DNA of 64,000 nucleotides from Chaetoceros tenuissimus (GCA_021927905.1 BLLK01000045.1:2232001-2296000); one strand, 5' to 3'. Counted from the stretch's first letter, positions 41,434-52,982 are shown. Made by a program: numbers and translations. Notes: generated from the sequence alone by a model not told the origin.

Positions 41434-44400
41434 ATGACCGAAAACATGGAAACAACATTGGATCCAACCTCCATTTTGGAGCTAAGTGAGCAAGACGATA
41501 GAAAGTATAAGCTTATTACCCTCCCAAACAAGTTGAAATGTCTGTTGATTTCAGATCCAACCACAGACAAGGCTGCTGCAGCTATGGATGGTAAGTCTCA
41601 GATTTATTCATTGTTAAATCTCATTTTTCTCATGACATGTACTCATATTTGTGGCATTCCCCTTCTTCTTTGTTTCAAGTACGAGTTGGACATCTTTCTG
41701 ATCCAGAAAATGCTCCTGGACTTGCGCATTTCCTTGAGCATATGTGAGTAACTTTATCATGTTTGTGAATACACCATTTGTCGACAAACCATATTCATCA
41801 AAATTGTTCTTCCAACTCATATTCAGGCTTTTCATGGGCACAACTAAATTTCCAGATGAAAATGATTACAATGTCTATCTCAGTTCCCATGGTGGTTCCA
41901 GTAATGCTTTCACAGATATGGAAAGTACCAACTACTATTTTGATGTATCTGCTGATCATTTAGAAGGGGCGGTAGATCGTTTTGCACAATTTTTTATCGC
42001 ACCTCTTTTTAACAAAGATTCAAATGAAAGAGAGATGCAAGCTGTAGACTCCGAACATGCAAAGAACTTACAGAATGATGCCTGGAGAATGTTTCAATTA
42101 AGTAAAAGCCTTTGTAGGAAAGATCATCCGTTCTGCAAATTCGGATCTGGAAACTTGAAAACGTTGAAAGAATTGCCTGAAAAGGAGGGTCTTGATATTC
42201 GTGCCATGTTGCTTGACTTCCATGAGAAATATTATTCAGCAAACGTTATGAAACTAGTGTTGCTCGGTAAAGAAAGCATTGATGAACTTTGCGACATGGC
42301 GGAAAAGTATTTTGTAGATGTGAAAAACCAAGACATCAGTAATCCAACTTTTCCTGGAACACCTTTTGGCTCGGAACAGCTTTGTAAACGTTTAGATGTT
42401 GTACCTGTTCGTGATGGGGTCAGAACATTGGAGATACAATTCCCAATGAGGGAAATTGAAAGTCTCTACTTATATAAACCTGCAAGATACCTTTCGCATT
42501 TAATTGGACACGAAGGGAACGGATCTATCCTCGCGCTCTTGAAGAAGAGAGGACTTGCGAACGAACTTTCCTCTGGGGAAAGTAGAAGCTGTTCTGATTG
42601 GTCTTCTTTCTGCATTAGCATTGAACTCACTGACAATGGACTAGCGAAGGTGGATGAAGTATTGGAAGTTGTATTTGCTTACATCTCTTTGCTTAAAACC
42701 GATGGAGTTCAAAAATGGATCCATCATGAAACAGCAACAGTAGCTTCGTGTCAATTTCGTTTCTTGTCAAAACGCAATCCTATGGATTATGTCTGCTCAT
42801 TAGCTGGAAGAATGCAAATTTATCCTGATAACCATGTGTTGTCAGGACCATACAAAATTTATGAATACGACCCACAGTTGATTGAAGAGTTGCTGAAGTG
42901 TTTTACTGTTGAAAACATGATTATGTTTGTGAGTTCGAAACAGTTTGAAGGTATGACCCAAGAAAAGGAAGAATGGTATGGGACGGAATACAATATTGAG
43001 AACATTGCAGAGGATTTGAAAGAAAGGTGGTCGAACTCAACTGTAGAAAGCGATTTGATTGCAGGTGAACTGAAGCTTCCAGAAATGAATGATATGATTG
43101 CGGATGACTTCTCCTTGAAGAATGGAGATGACTTGCCAAAGGACGAACCCAAACTTTTGTCTGAAACAGAGAAATGTCGTCTTTGGTATAAACCAGACAA
43201 TGTTTTTGACATGCCAAAAGTTAACATTATGGCGCTATTGTGTACATCAGCAGCGGCATCTACTTCCGCAGTAGACTCAGTTCTGTCAACATTATATACT
43301 GAGGTGCTACAGGAACACACTAATGATTTTACATACCTCGCATCCATGGCGAGTCTTCACTCGTCAATTCACAACAATACAAGAGGCATTGAACTCTCTG
43401 TCAGTGGTTACTCTCAAAAGGCACACATTTTGTTGAAACGCCTAGTGGATGCAATGACTAAGTTACCTTCGCACATCAAGGAACCATTATTTGATAGAAT
43501 GAAAGACAAATTGATGAAGCAATATCAGAATTTTCTTTTCGCTCAGCCATACCAGCACGCATTCTTTGCGGCAGACCTATGCTTGGAGAATACCAAATGG
43601 AGCATTGAGGAGAAAATGATGGCGTTACAGGCGATCACCATGCAAGATGTAATAGATTTCTCACGACGTCTATTAAAAAGATTTCACCTTGAAGTTCTTG
43701 TTCATGGAAATGTTTCGAGTGATGAAGCACAACATATTGCAGATATCATCCTCAACGAATTCGAACCTGAACAACCTTTTTCTTCGACTTTACCTGAAAT
43801 GAGAGTTGTTCAGTTAGATAATGGAAAGGATTATACTTATAGATTCGAAGAACCCAATCCTGAAAACACCAATAGTTCAATTGTGAACATTTATCAGGTT
43901 GGTCGAGTAAATTTGCATGATAATGCAATACTTGCTTTTCTTCATCACATTTTGAAAGAGCCTGCATTCAACGAGCTTCGTACAAACGAACAGTTGGGAT
44001 ACATCGTCCACACTAGCGTCAAAACTAATGGTGATGATATCAAGGGACTTCTGTTTTTGATACAAAGTGACTCTTTCGATCCAGTGCACTTGGACAGTCG
44101 TATTGAAGCATTTATTGAACGCTTACGCCCAAAAATTGTATCAATGACCGAAGAAGAGTATCAAGCAAATATCGCTGCTGTTTGTCAAACACTACGTGAA
44201 AAGAATAAAAATATTGGGGAAGAAACTTCCAAGTATTGGAATGTCATCAACAATAATACATACATGTTCAAAAGACTGAATTTGATAGCTGATGAGGTAG
44301 AAAAGGTACAGAGAGAGCAGTTGCTTGATTTTTTTGATAAATATCTTGGGGTCTCAGAAAGTAGAAAGAAAATATCCGTACAAGTATTTGCAAAACAGCA

Positions 44401-44521
44401 CATGGAAAAGTACGAAGAACCAACGGATTCTATTGTAGTTAAAGATGCATCTCACTTCAAACGGTCTGCTGTATTGTACGGGCTACCAGAAGCAGTAGAT
44501 CTGAGTCAATACATCATGTAA
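41434..44521 (+). CDS. IDE: Insulin-degrading enzyme-like M16 metalloprotease (insulysin)
   Basis: Three exons: 41434-41590, 41680-41743 and 41827-44521, giving 971 residues, close to human IDE without its presequence. I start at ATG 41434; the frame begins 24 bp earlier only with GTG. The inverted zinc motif HFLEH at 69-73 gives His69, Glu72 and His73. Glu150 in AVDSEH is 77 residues after His73, as in human IDE. The following four M16 domains are complete, and the C-terminal half has NELRTNEQLGYIV, the conserved Arg/Tyr-type substrate site region. The enzyme degrades small peptides in the cytosol, or in peroxisomes or plastid relatives. No targeting signal is seen. Confidence 0.95.
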
Positions 44522-44886
44522 TCATTTTCCAAGGCTAAAACTAACTGACAATGCGAAATAAAATTTTTCTCACTTATTTTGTTGAAGTAATCGTCTTGGT
44601 CGAGCTAGACTACTACATGGTTTGACTGATCGATGAAATGGTTAACAAAAAATTCGACTTCCCGGAGATGTTCAATGTTATCCGTTGGGAAAGCTGAGAC
44701 TACAAGCTTAGCTCATTTTTGAACTAAATCAACTGAAATCCTCTGACGTGGCCATTTTCGCCACCAATGGAGGGAAAACTCATCGCTAAACTCCGGACGT
44801 TGATATCCATCAATTTCAGTTCTCTCTCAATGCATCCCATAATTCCTGAAGGACGCATTTGTACCGTTGTTTATACATAATTGAAA
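44522..44886. other. Intergenic
   Basis: 365 bp between the insulysin 3' end and the carrier start. Nothing structured seen. Confidence 0.5.
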
Positions 44887-46077
44887 ATGAGTTTTACTAC
44901 GCAAAGAAAACAACCAGTTCTTGCAACTGCTGCTGTACAGCCTTCTCTTCTTCAGCAAGTTGGTATGGCTGGAGCTGCTGCAGTTATCACTGTAACCTTC
45001 ATCCACCCAATCGATGTTGTTAAGGTAAGAACATTTCACCAATGCCCCACTTACATGCAGTTCCTTCGTAATGAAAATGTACTAGTACATCCCCATATAC
45101 TTTCTCGATGACTTCACAATAAAGACAAATCATATTTCATACAAGAGGTATACAATGGCCATTTATAAATTGAAAAATGCGAGAAGTAAATGGGGATTCT
45201 TTCCTACTTTCTTTCGAGTCAGTTGAAAAGTACATTTCATGCAAAGGCTTTGCACAGTAGACATTTCTTCGTGTGTTCACTAATATCATCCTTTTCAACA
45301 TGACTACTATAGACCCGTATCCAGATTTCTTCTGAATATGGAGCACTTGGAATGGGAGGGTCTACCAAGAAAATTATTGGAGCAGAGGGAGTAACTGCTC
45401 TTTGGAAGGGAGTAAATGCAGCATGGTTGAGAGAATCTTCATACACTTCCCTCCGCCTTGGTCTTTACGAACCATGTAAGGTAGCTTTCGGATGTACTAC
45501 TCCAGAGACTACCACTTTCGTCAAGAAATTTGCTGCAGGTTCTGCAGCTGGTGCACTTGGATCCCTAGCTGGAAACCCATTTGATGTACTCAAGACTAAG
45601 ATGATGGCTACCGAGGGAGCAGTACCTTCAATCACCGGTACTGCAAAGGAGCTCATGTCCAAGCAAGGAGTTGCTGGATTTTACAGAGGAATTGACTCCA
45701 ACGTTATGCGTGCTATGGTTCTTAATGGAACCAAAATGGCATGTTATGACCAAGCAAAGGGACTTGTTGTAAGCACCACTGGACTTCCAAAGAGTTCTCT
45801 TATTGTACAATTCCTTTCCGCTGCATCTGCAGGATTCTTCATGACTTGTACTGTATCTCCATTTGATATGATCCGTACACGTTTGATGAACCAACCTGCT
45901 GATGCAAAGATTTACAATAACGCAGCTGACTGTCTGGTGAAGATTATCAAGAATGAAGGAGTCACCACCTTATGGCGTGGATTCATCCCAATCTGGTCGC
46001 GTTTCGCTCCTACTACTACCATTCAGCTTGTAATTTTCGAGCAATTGAGAGGATTGATGGGAATGAAGGCACTTTAA
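44887..46077 (+). CDS. Mitochondrial carrier (SLC25) of the dicarboxylate/UCP-like group
   Basis: Two exons, 44887-45024 and 45313-46077, with an unusually long 288-bp intron (donor GTAAGA), phase 0, giving 300 residues. The three carrier repeats carry Px[D/E]xx[K/R] signatures: HPIDVVKTRIQ (across the intron), NPFDVLKTK and SPFDMIRTR. The last helix region PIWSRFAPTTTIQLVIFEQLR is typical of 2-oxoglutarate, dicarboxylate and uncoupling-protein relatives. It sits in the inner mitochondrial membrane. Substrate is not fixed by these motifs. Codon use is relatively GC-rich, suggesting good expression. Confidence 0.92.
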
Positions 46078-46721
46078 AGTATGATAATTTGTGAGATCTA
46101 GAACTAGGAAATTTTCTATTTGCATCCATTTTTACCTTTCGATTCATTAGCAAAATATTTAAAAACTCTATTTCAGATCACTTTCTTTCTATCGAAATAC
46201 GCATAAGTCCTTGTTATTACTACTTTCACTTGGATTGTTCTTGAATTTCAAATAGATGTTTAAATTTGCATTCTTGGAACATGTTGGAACATATCCGGAG
46301 CTAGTTCATAATATTTTCATTTGAATGAGTTTCAATCATATTTGCGAAGAAGATATGAGTTGGAGAATAGAGAACAACAACACAATGATTTTCGTCTGGA
46401 TTGAAACATATGCAGTTTTAATCCAATCGAAAATGATATCTACGTACGACATTGATTTTCATGGAGTCTATTTTGTTTCCATGATAGATGATAGCACACA
46501 GTCCTCTTCAAAAATGAAAACATAGACTTCACAATGATTCATTGATTTTTTGGAGAAAAGGTGGTTATTTATTTAATTAAAAAGATACACAGTTGAATTT
46601 GTCTGAGGGTCGACTCAACGATAACTTTAAATCCTAGCTTTCATGAGTATATTACAACTCAGGTTCCCTCTATTGTCCCAGATATACATTGCAGATTTAA
46701 ACTTCAACCAATGCAAATTTT
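46078..46721. other. Convergent 3' regions
   Basis: 644 bp between two convergent genes. A 66-codon frame at 46325-46525 has no known motif, and I leave it out. Confidence 0.5.
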
Positions 46722-47282
46722 CTAATGATTGTGGGTGTGTTGGTGGTGGTGGTGATGTTCGTGATGATGGTGGTGTTCATGAGTGTGTTGATGGATAACA
46801 GTAGTTCCAGCTGCTTCGGTAGCAGTTGCTACAGGTGCAGGTGCTACAGGAGCTGGTACAGAAGCAACTGGTGCAGGTGCTACAGGAGCTGGTGCAGAAG
46901 CAACTGGTGCAGGTGCTGCTGGGTAAGAAGGCGCAGGTGCTCCTGACCCCAAATTTGCAAGGAATCCAGACTCTCTAACTACCTTTGGTGCTGGTGGAGT
47001 ATACTTCTCTACGTTGGATGATGGAGCTGGAGCTGGTGCAGAAGCAACTGGTGCAGGTGCTACAGGAGCTGGTGCTACCGGAGCTGGTTCAACTGGTGCT
47101 GGTGCTACTGGATAAGAAGGTGCTGGTGCTCCTGAACCCAAATTTGCAAGGAATCCAGACTCTTTAACTACCTTTGGTGCTGGCGGGGTGTACTTTGGAG
47201 TAGATCCTCCGCCAACTGGAGAGAAAGCATTAGCAGAAACAACCAAAGTTGCTGCGATAAGAGGTGTAATTGAGATCTTCAT
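46722..47282 (-). CDS. Secreted or plastid-type Pro/Ala-rich protein with His-rich tail
   Basis: 186 residues from ATG 47280-47282. A signal peptide ends at ANA|FSP (19/20), a plastid-type junction. Two copies of a 35-residue unit lie at residues 30-64 and 93-127, each starting KYTPPAPKVV and containing ESGFLANLGSGAPAPSY. Long Pro-Ala-Val runs follow each unit. The C-terminal 23 residues contain 16 His alternating with Gln, Thr and Glu, a plausible Zn2+, Cu2+ or Ni2+ chelating tail. There is no enzyme motif. It could be an extracellular, silica-associated or plastid metal buffer; this is inference. Confidence 0.8.
   Translation of the reverse strand: MKISITPLIAATLVVSANAFSPVGGGSTPKYTPPAPKVVKESGFLANLGSGAPAPSYPVAPAPVEPAPVAPAPVAPAPVASAPAPAPSSNVEKYTPPAPKVVRESGFLANLGSGAPAPSYPAAPAPVASAPAPVAPAPVASVPAPVAPAPVATATEAAGTTVIHQHTHEHHHHHEHHHHHQHTHNH
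46902..47006 (-). repeat. 35-residue Pro unit, copy 2
   Basis: Second copy of the KYTPPAPKVV/ESGFLANLGSGAPAPSY unit in the His-tail gene; copy 1 is at 47091-47195. The copies differ at two residues in the 35. Confidence 0.85.
47091..47195 (-). repeat. 35-residue Pro unit, copy 1
   Basis: First copy of the unit in the His-tail gene, directly after the signal peptide and a short Gly/Ser stretch. Confidence 0.85.
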
Positions 47283-47752
47283 AATATGTTTTCCAAATTC
47301 AAAGTGATGGTCTAGTCAGATCAGATGTTGAGATTGATCTATTGATGTGTTGTGCGTATCAATCTGTTTGATGGCATGAAGAGGAGGTCGATGGATGAAG
47401 CTTTGAGATCACTGCAGTTATTTCTGTGACGTGTTTAATCAGTTGATCGTGTGCTTTGATAGATGTGTGAAACCGCTTGGTGAGACTTCAATTTTAATTT
47501 TTAAAAGGCCTGCATTGACATCAGTTTGAATAAAAACGTTATTATGGGCCACTCCACACTGTACTACTTACATAATACTACAACTGATCTAAAAATTCAA
47601 ATGAATGAAAAAAAGTAGTTACTTGTACTGCAGTCACTTTATTTATGCTAGTAGAGATAGTTGAGATACGCAGAAAGCACACCGGAAATCCGTTTTACAC
47701 AAGCTCCGTCACAGCATCAAACATATAAAGGCAATCGATCATTGAGAAAGAA
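47283..47752. other. Intergenic, divergent promoters
   Basis: 470 bp between the His-tail gene and the orphan membrane gene. No repeat or RNA seen. Confidence 0.5.
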
Positions 47753-48442
47753 ATGACACTATTAACTTGGTCCTCGGCAATTGCGCTGTTCCTAGTCGTC
47801 ACATGTGCGATATGTTTGTCACTACTTCCTTATGACAATCCCCTCACTGCAAACCCATTGGTAACTTCTCTTATTTTCTTCAATAATCTCAATATATTTA
47901 TAGCAATATGTGAGATTTGTCTTGGGTACCATATCATGTTCATCAAGAAAGATTACAAAGAAAGATTGAAAAAGTTTGGAAGTGGAAAGGAATGGGAAGG
48001 AGCTTTTGAATTATTGAGAATGCCTATAACTTTCAAGGAAATGTTCCAGGGTAAAACTTGGGCATTGATGTGGTCGACATATGCATTGTTCGATCCTTCA
48101 TACCAAAATTATGAGTCTTTTGGATTCTTCATTGATGTCGGAAATGGGTACACAACTATCATTCCATGCTTATATCTGAATTATGCAATGATTTATCCAG
48201 AAAGCGTCAATCATCTGCTTCTCGCTACTGTTGTCATTGCAAGTTATTGGCAGATGCTTTATGGAACAATCATATATTTCTTGTCTTTCTTTTTCAACAA
48301 AAGGTATGAAGGACATAATCGTGTAAGTATTTTCCTTTTTGTTGGAACAACGAATGGAGTATGGATGATTTTTCCAGCTCTGGCAATTTATGCGGCATAT
48401 TCTATACTGCAAGATGGAGATTTGAGAGTTTTTAGCGCATGA
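47753..48442 (+). CDS. Multi-pass membrane protein of unknown family
   Basis: 229 residues from ATG 47753, single exon. It has about five or six hydrophobic segments and a central cytosolic or luminal loop (KKDYKERLKKFGSGKEWE). Conserved-looking elements are WALMWSTYALFDPSYQNYE, FGFFIDVGNG and YEGHNR near the end. The topology and the aromatic/Asp/Asn positions recall EXPERA-type proteins (EBP, TMEM97), but the signature residues do not match clearly. No function assigned. Confidence 0.7.
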   Translation: MTLLTWSSAIALFLVVTCAICLSLLPYDNPLTANPLVTSLIFFNNLNIFIAICEICLGYHIMFIKKDYKERLKKFGSGKEWEGAFELLRMPITFKEMFQGKTWALMWSTYALFDPSYQNYESFGFFIDVGNGYTTIIPCLYLNYAMIYPESVNHLLLATVVIASYWQMLYGTIIYFLSFFFNKRYEGHNRVSIFLFVGTTNGVWMIFPALAIYAAYSILQDGDLRVFSA

Positions 48443-48936
48443 ATAAATATTAAATTTCATGGATGAGTGACACCTTTCAAGATCCTACAACTTTCATTTA
48501 ATTCCTATAATTTCATTTATGCTTTTCGCTCTAATGAATTTACCAAAATATAACTATAAAATAAAAGGTTTAAAGTATTCAGCAATAATTTGCTGTGGTG
48601 GACTAGAAAATTCTTTATAAGAAGTTGCTTGTCATTGTTCATGAAAGAGAAGAAGAGGAGGAAAGAAGGAAGGGCATCACTGCTTCATTTCATACTTATC
48701 AAACTTTTCAGAGGTATCGAAAGGTCAAGGTAAAAGGTAAAAGGTATTTTGAAAGAGTTTGTAATTACCTATGCTTTCCACTGAAGAAAAATATTTTTGT
48801 ATGTCCATTTTGGAATCATACTTTTTCAGAACGATCTAGACTTAGTGACTGGCTTAAGGATATTAAAGGTTTTCCGAGTTCCGAGGTATTATAGTCTAAA
48901 GAAAACAAACAATCTACAAATTCGAAGATACAGAAA
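48443..48936. other. Intergenic
   Basis: 494 bp. A frame at 48625-48894 begins without a good ATG context and has a basic, low-information composition; I consider it 5' flank of SDHAF3. Confidence 0.5.
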
Positions 48937-49299
48937 ATGACAACGCATAGAGGTATAGCTTTGTATAGATCTCTACTAAGAGCTCATGCCAAATACCTTC
49001 CTTCTGAAATGCGTGAGCTAGGAGATGTTTATGTCAAAGCGGAGTTTAGACAACACCAAAAGGTTACAAACCAAGAACAGCTGACAAGCTTTTACAGAGA
49101 GTGGACTTTATATCTAAAACAAATTGAGGAGACAGCTAGAGCCAGAGAGACGCTTTCAACAGGAATCTCGAATGATGATACAAAAGAATCAAAATTATAT
49201 CAATTTGGGTCTGACTTAGATGATAACATGGAACTAACTGATGAACAAAAAGTTCAACTTGAAAATTTGAAGAAAGAGGCCAGAAATTTAGTAAAGTAG
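48937..49299 (+). CDS. SDHAF3: Succinate dehydrogenase assembly factor 3 (ACN9/Sdh7)
   Basis: 120 residues from ATG 48937. It has the LYR motif at 9-11 in ALYRSLLRAHAKYLPSEMRELGD, then VKAEFRQHQKV and the FYREWTLYL helix, which is the ACN9/SDHAF3 pattern. The factor protects and matures the iron-sulfur subunit of complex II in the mitochondrial matrix. The mildly basic N-terminus can serve import. The acidic C-terminal third is a lineage extension. Confidence 0.9.
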   Translation: MTTHRGIALYRSLLRAHAKYLPSEMRELGDVYVKAEFRQHQKVTNQEQLTSFYREWTLYLKQIEETARARETLSTGISNDDTKESKLYQFGSDLDDNMELTDEQKVQLENLKKEARNLVK

Positions 49300-49459
49300 T
49301 GTTGTAGGTGAATATGTTTGCAATAGTGAAGCTTTATATTTATTGCGTCATCTACGCATATTTCATTTGTATAAAGCTTTAGAAAACAAGCACTACTGAG
49401 AATATTTATTCGTTGTCTATTTCTTCTTATCATACATTACTTCTCTAGTATTCTTCGTT

Positions 49460-50449
49460 TCAACCAGAGGAGCATCCGAATATTTTATTGGCTTTTCCCA
49501 AAGCATCACCTACAACATTCTTCAAATCAGTCATATCTATTTGTCTTTCATACCATATTTTGAAGAAAGTCCTTTCCCTAGTTGATGAGTCTTGGACTCT
49601 CGGAGGTGGGGGTGGAGGTGGTAGTTTCTTCAATTGTTCATAATTTCTCATACGGATAGGGTCGTCTAACACAGAATCAATTGAACACGAAGACAAAGAA
49701 ATTGTTGAATCAGGAGATATATCCACATTCCTTCTTATAATGGGTGGATCCCTTGCATGTGTACTATGATCTCTTTGTTTCCTTACAGTTTTCTTTCCCT
49801 TCCTATTTTTTCTTTGCTTCAGATACAATTTTGACTCGGACATTTCGTATCTACATGCTCCTTTTATCTGCTGACCAGTTTCAAAATTGTTGCCACCTCT
49901 ACTTTGAAAATCATGAATCCTTAGAGTTGAAGCCTCTTTGCATTGATTATGGTTCTGACTTTGGCTAGGTAGTTGGTCATTTTCCGGTTCTCTTGTTTCA
50001 TTATCATCTACTATCTTCTCCAATATAGTTTGTAATTTTCTTCCAGATGACTGTGCAGTATCAAGGCTAACTTTACTTTCGCTGGAAAGGTCTCCTTCTA
50101 TTTGGTTAGTGGTTATTAAATCATCGAAATTCTCCAAATGATGAATTTCTGGTGCTTCTCCTGCTTCTATTATTTGGAGCTTTGTGTCCTTCTGAAAAGC
50201 CTTTGCACGGTTTCTTCTCCGCTTTCTCTTGAATCTCGATAGAAAAGAGGATGATTGGGCTCTATTTGCAGTGTTGACTTCCTTCTGTAGCCTTTTTATT
50301 AGAAGGGTCCCACTTGATCCGTCTTCTTTGAGTTGGCGTTCTTCTGGTTTTGATCTTATTTGCCTTCGCACCATGATCTCGCCTTTTGCATTTGCACTAT
50401 TCAACCTAGTCTTAGCAGGTTTCTTCCCGTATGCCAATAGATTTTTCAT
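49460..50449 (-). CDS. Basic hypothetical protein with poly-Pro tract
   Basis: 329 residues from ATG 50447-50449; upstream the frame extends seven codons from a TTG only. Several basic clusters (RFKRKRRRNRAK, KQRKNRKGKK) suggest a nuclear or nucleic-acid-bound protein. A run of seven Pro (KKLPPPPPPPRVQ) near residue 270 could bind SH3, WW or profilin. The last 45 residues (FKIWYERQID onward) look like a short folded helix. No domain recognised. Confidence 0.65.
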   Translation of the reverse strand: MKNLLAYGKKPAKTRLNSANAKGEIMVRRQIRSKPEERQLKEDGSSGTLLIKRLQKEVNTANRAQSSSFLSRFKRKRRRNRAKAFQKDTKLQIIEAGEAPEIHHLENFDDLITTNQIEGDLSSESKVSLDTAQSSGRKLQTILEKIVDDNETREPENDQLPSQSQNHNQCKEASTLRIHDFQSRGGNNFETGQQIKGACRYEMSESKLYLKQRKNRKGKKTVRKQRDHSTHARDPPIIRRNVDISPDSTISLSSCSIDSVLDDPIRMRNYEQLKKLPPPPPPPRVQDSSTRERTFFKIWYERQIDMTDLKNVVGDALGKANKIFGCSSG

Positions 50450-50905
50450 AGTTTCTTTGTCCACATTCAAGAATTGTTCGCAATAGGTTGTTGTGTATTA
50501 GATGAATCAATTATTTGTGACTGCACTGCAGGGGATTGGCTTTTCGTCGTTTTGTTCTTTACTCGTATCTTTCTGCGAGCTACGAGTCGTGTGTCGTGTA
50601 GAGTTTTTACCGGTCATTCCTCCTTCCTCCAGTCCCATTTCCTCCCATTTTATAGTCGTGAACCAATCTGGAGGATCCAGACTAAAAATACTAGACTAAA
50701 TACTGTATTTCCTTCTTCCTCTACAAAGTTGACTCTTTTCAATATTGCATCTTCAAGAAACAAATAGGGGTGCGTTGTTATGCATGGTTTTTTACATTTA
50801 CCATTGTATCCTAGAAAGAGAAAAAAGAATTATTTTAATGATTCATGACCAATAAATAGGATTTTTGCCTTTGAAACGAATAAATATATTTCATTCGTGG
50901 CGTTC
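50450..50905. other. Intergenic
   Basis: 456 bp between the 5' end of the basic orphan and the 3' end of MAP1. Frames at 50474-50767 are chance. Nothing else seen. Confidence 0.5.
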
Positions 50906-52359
50906 TCACATTCTAGTATTCAAACTTTCATTCCATGTCATAACGGGTTCATTCTCCCGCATTGTCAAGATTTCGCAACCAGTTTCGGTGACCAGAACTG
51001 TGTGTTCAAATTGAGCTGATCTTTTACCATCTGTTGTGACTGCAGTCCAATTGTCACCCCACTTTACAAGTCAGAGTGCTTGGTTAGTGACAGCTACAGT
51101 GTAATCAAAACAAGCATAGTTTCGAAAAAGAATTAAAAATGCTTACCGTAGTATCTGCCTGACCACCTAAATTAATCATTGGCTCCACTGTGAAGACGTG
51201 TCCTGCTTTCATTACCCCCTTCGCTTTGTTTTTGTGGTAGTGAGGAATATTTGGTGCCCTAGAAAAAGATTTTTAGATGGAAATAGCAAAGATATTTATA
51301 ATTGGATATATAATGCACTTACGTGTGGAATAATGATCCAATACCATGTCCTGTTGGTGTGAATATAAGAGAAAGAGCGTATGTGTGAGAAAGGGTACAA
51401 AAGAATAAGAAAAGAGGGTCAAAACACGCACCACAATAAGTTCTGTTTACCGAACAGTTTTGGGCCTTTGCAGTTTTGTGAATAGCCGTTCCAAGATCAC
51501 GATACAAAGTTCCAGGTTTGACCATTGCAAGTGCGCTTGCTAAGCAATCAAAAGCTGTCTTTACCAACTTCTTCCCATCTTCATCAACATTTCCAACCAT
51601 AAAAGTCTCATTAAGATCTGCGTGAAATCCACCTCTATTAAATGTAGTGATATCAATATTTACAATATCTCCATCTTGAATTTCTCTATAATCAGGAATA
51701 CCATGGCAGATTACTTCATTCACTGAAGTGCAGACACTTTTGGGGAAATTATAATAATTCAATGGGGAAGGGTAACAGTCGCGTTCAATACAAGCTTCGT
51801 GCACAATTCTATCAATTTCGTCTGTAGTTACACCTGGTCTAAGAGCTTTCCCAGCAACATCAAGAACTTCTCTGCCCATTTTACAAGCATGACGAAGCCC
51901 ATACTCTGCATCCAATTCGTCTGGACCGTAAATTCTAATTGCTTTATTTGTTGCTCTATCGCGTTGTTCAGAATAGGCTATTCCCTGTGGATCTGTAGCA
52001 TAGTCGGGACGTCTAATACTTGCAGGAATTTCACGTTTAGGTGAAAGTAATGCAGGTCTAAGGCTTCCAGTGAAATTGTATCCTTTTGCCCATGTTGGTA
52101 ATGATAGACGAGTTTGAATGTCTTCATTTGGATCGCACGTGATACCGTCTGGAGGTGTCTTTCTATGTCCTTGACTTTGTGCTGCTTTAGCGTCCATTAC
52201 CTGCTTTGCTATCTTGTGAATCTTGTTATGTGCAGCATAATTTGCTTTGAAACATTCTTGGCTACAAAAGTAAGAAGGTGGCAGATTCAAAGATAGACAC
52301 TTTGGACATGAAAGGTTTGACGAAGTATCTTTTTTGCATCCAGCACATTTGCTTGACAT
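50906..52359 (-). CDS. MAP1: Methionine aminopeptidase 1 with N-terminal zinc finger
   Basis: Four exons: 52359-51432, 51350-51323 (28 bp), 51258-51147 and 51061-50906, giving 407 residues. The N-terminus is a MYND-like finger (CAGC...CPKC...CSQEC...H), as in eukaryotic cytosolic MAP1, which docks on the ribosome. Metal ligands are visible: VNIDITTF and HADLNETF (two Asp), the GHGIG His, VEPMI Glu and QFEHT Glu, plus the VICHGIPD substrate His. Intron 1 begins GTGCGT and is read through in frame without a stop, so a plain ORF search would give a false 346-residue protein ending in the third exon gap. The enzyme removes initiator Met from nascent chains. Confidence 0.94.
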
Positions 52360-52982
52360 TTTTGCTTTAATTTGAAGTTATTGCGTTGAATTAAACTTAG
52401 GCAAGATATGCTATAGTATTTAGAATGTTCGAAATCCTACTACACTGCTTACGTAGCTTTTATTCTATGTAATAAGATGTAAAGTTGGTGTAAACAAAAG
52501 GTGAAGGTAGTCCAGAGAAATGGATGGTGCTTCTTTCCTTGCTACTTGCTACAGATGGTAATTAACGGTTCTTCAGTAGATGGTAACGTCTCCCGATTTG
52601 ATACGGACAATCTATCAGCATTGTCATTTTTCTTCTCTTCTTTTTATGGTATCCTATCTGCCGAAAAAGAAGCGAATAGTAACATTAATTCTTATCTTAT
52701 TACTATGAATCGTCTGTTGTATCATTCCTCGTCAAATAGCTTTAAATTTAGGATCTTCTTCTTTGTTTTTCTTCGGTGGGCATGTCTTTCGTCCAAACCT
52801 AGCCAAATCTCAAATCTACACTGGTACTACAACTACTCAACTTTTCATTTTCCCATTTCGTTCAAATGAACAACTTTCAGGCTAGGGTTAGGGTTGGGGG
52901 TAGGAAAGCTCGTTTCAAACTCGCGGTAAATCTACATTTTAGATCTATTATACTATACAATACTGTTTAGTTATTTTAAAAA
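52360..52982. other. Intergenic, with a short telomere-like sequence
   Basis: 623 bp between MAP1 and the Wapl-like gene. At 52882-52904 it holds CTAGGGTTAGGGTTGGGGGT, two TTAGGG-like units, too short for a telomere. No gene seen. Confidence 0.5.

Noticed and set aside
45025-45312. C/D snoRNA inside the long carrier intron
   Set aside because: A CGATGACT sequence looks like a C box, but I see no CTGA D box at the right spacing and no terminal stem.
46325-46525. 66-codon frame between convergent genes
   Set aside because: Lies in a probable 3' UTR and shows no motif or signal.
51319-51431. MAP1 frame reading through into a 346-residue protein
   Set aside because: The stretch between TYCG and HGIG is a GT-AG intron without an in-frame stop. 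The GHGIG metal-binding block and two more exons complete the enzyme.
52882-52904. TTAGGG-like interstitial telomere sequence
   Set aside because: Only two full units with interruptions. It fits chance or slippage and there are normal genes on both sides.
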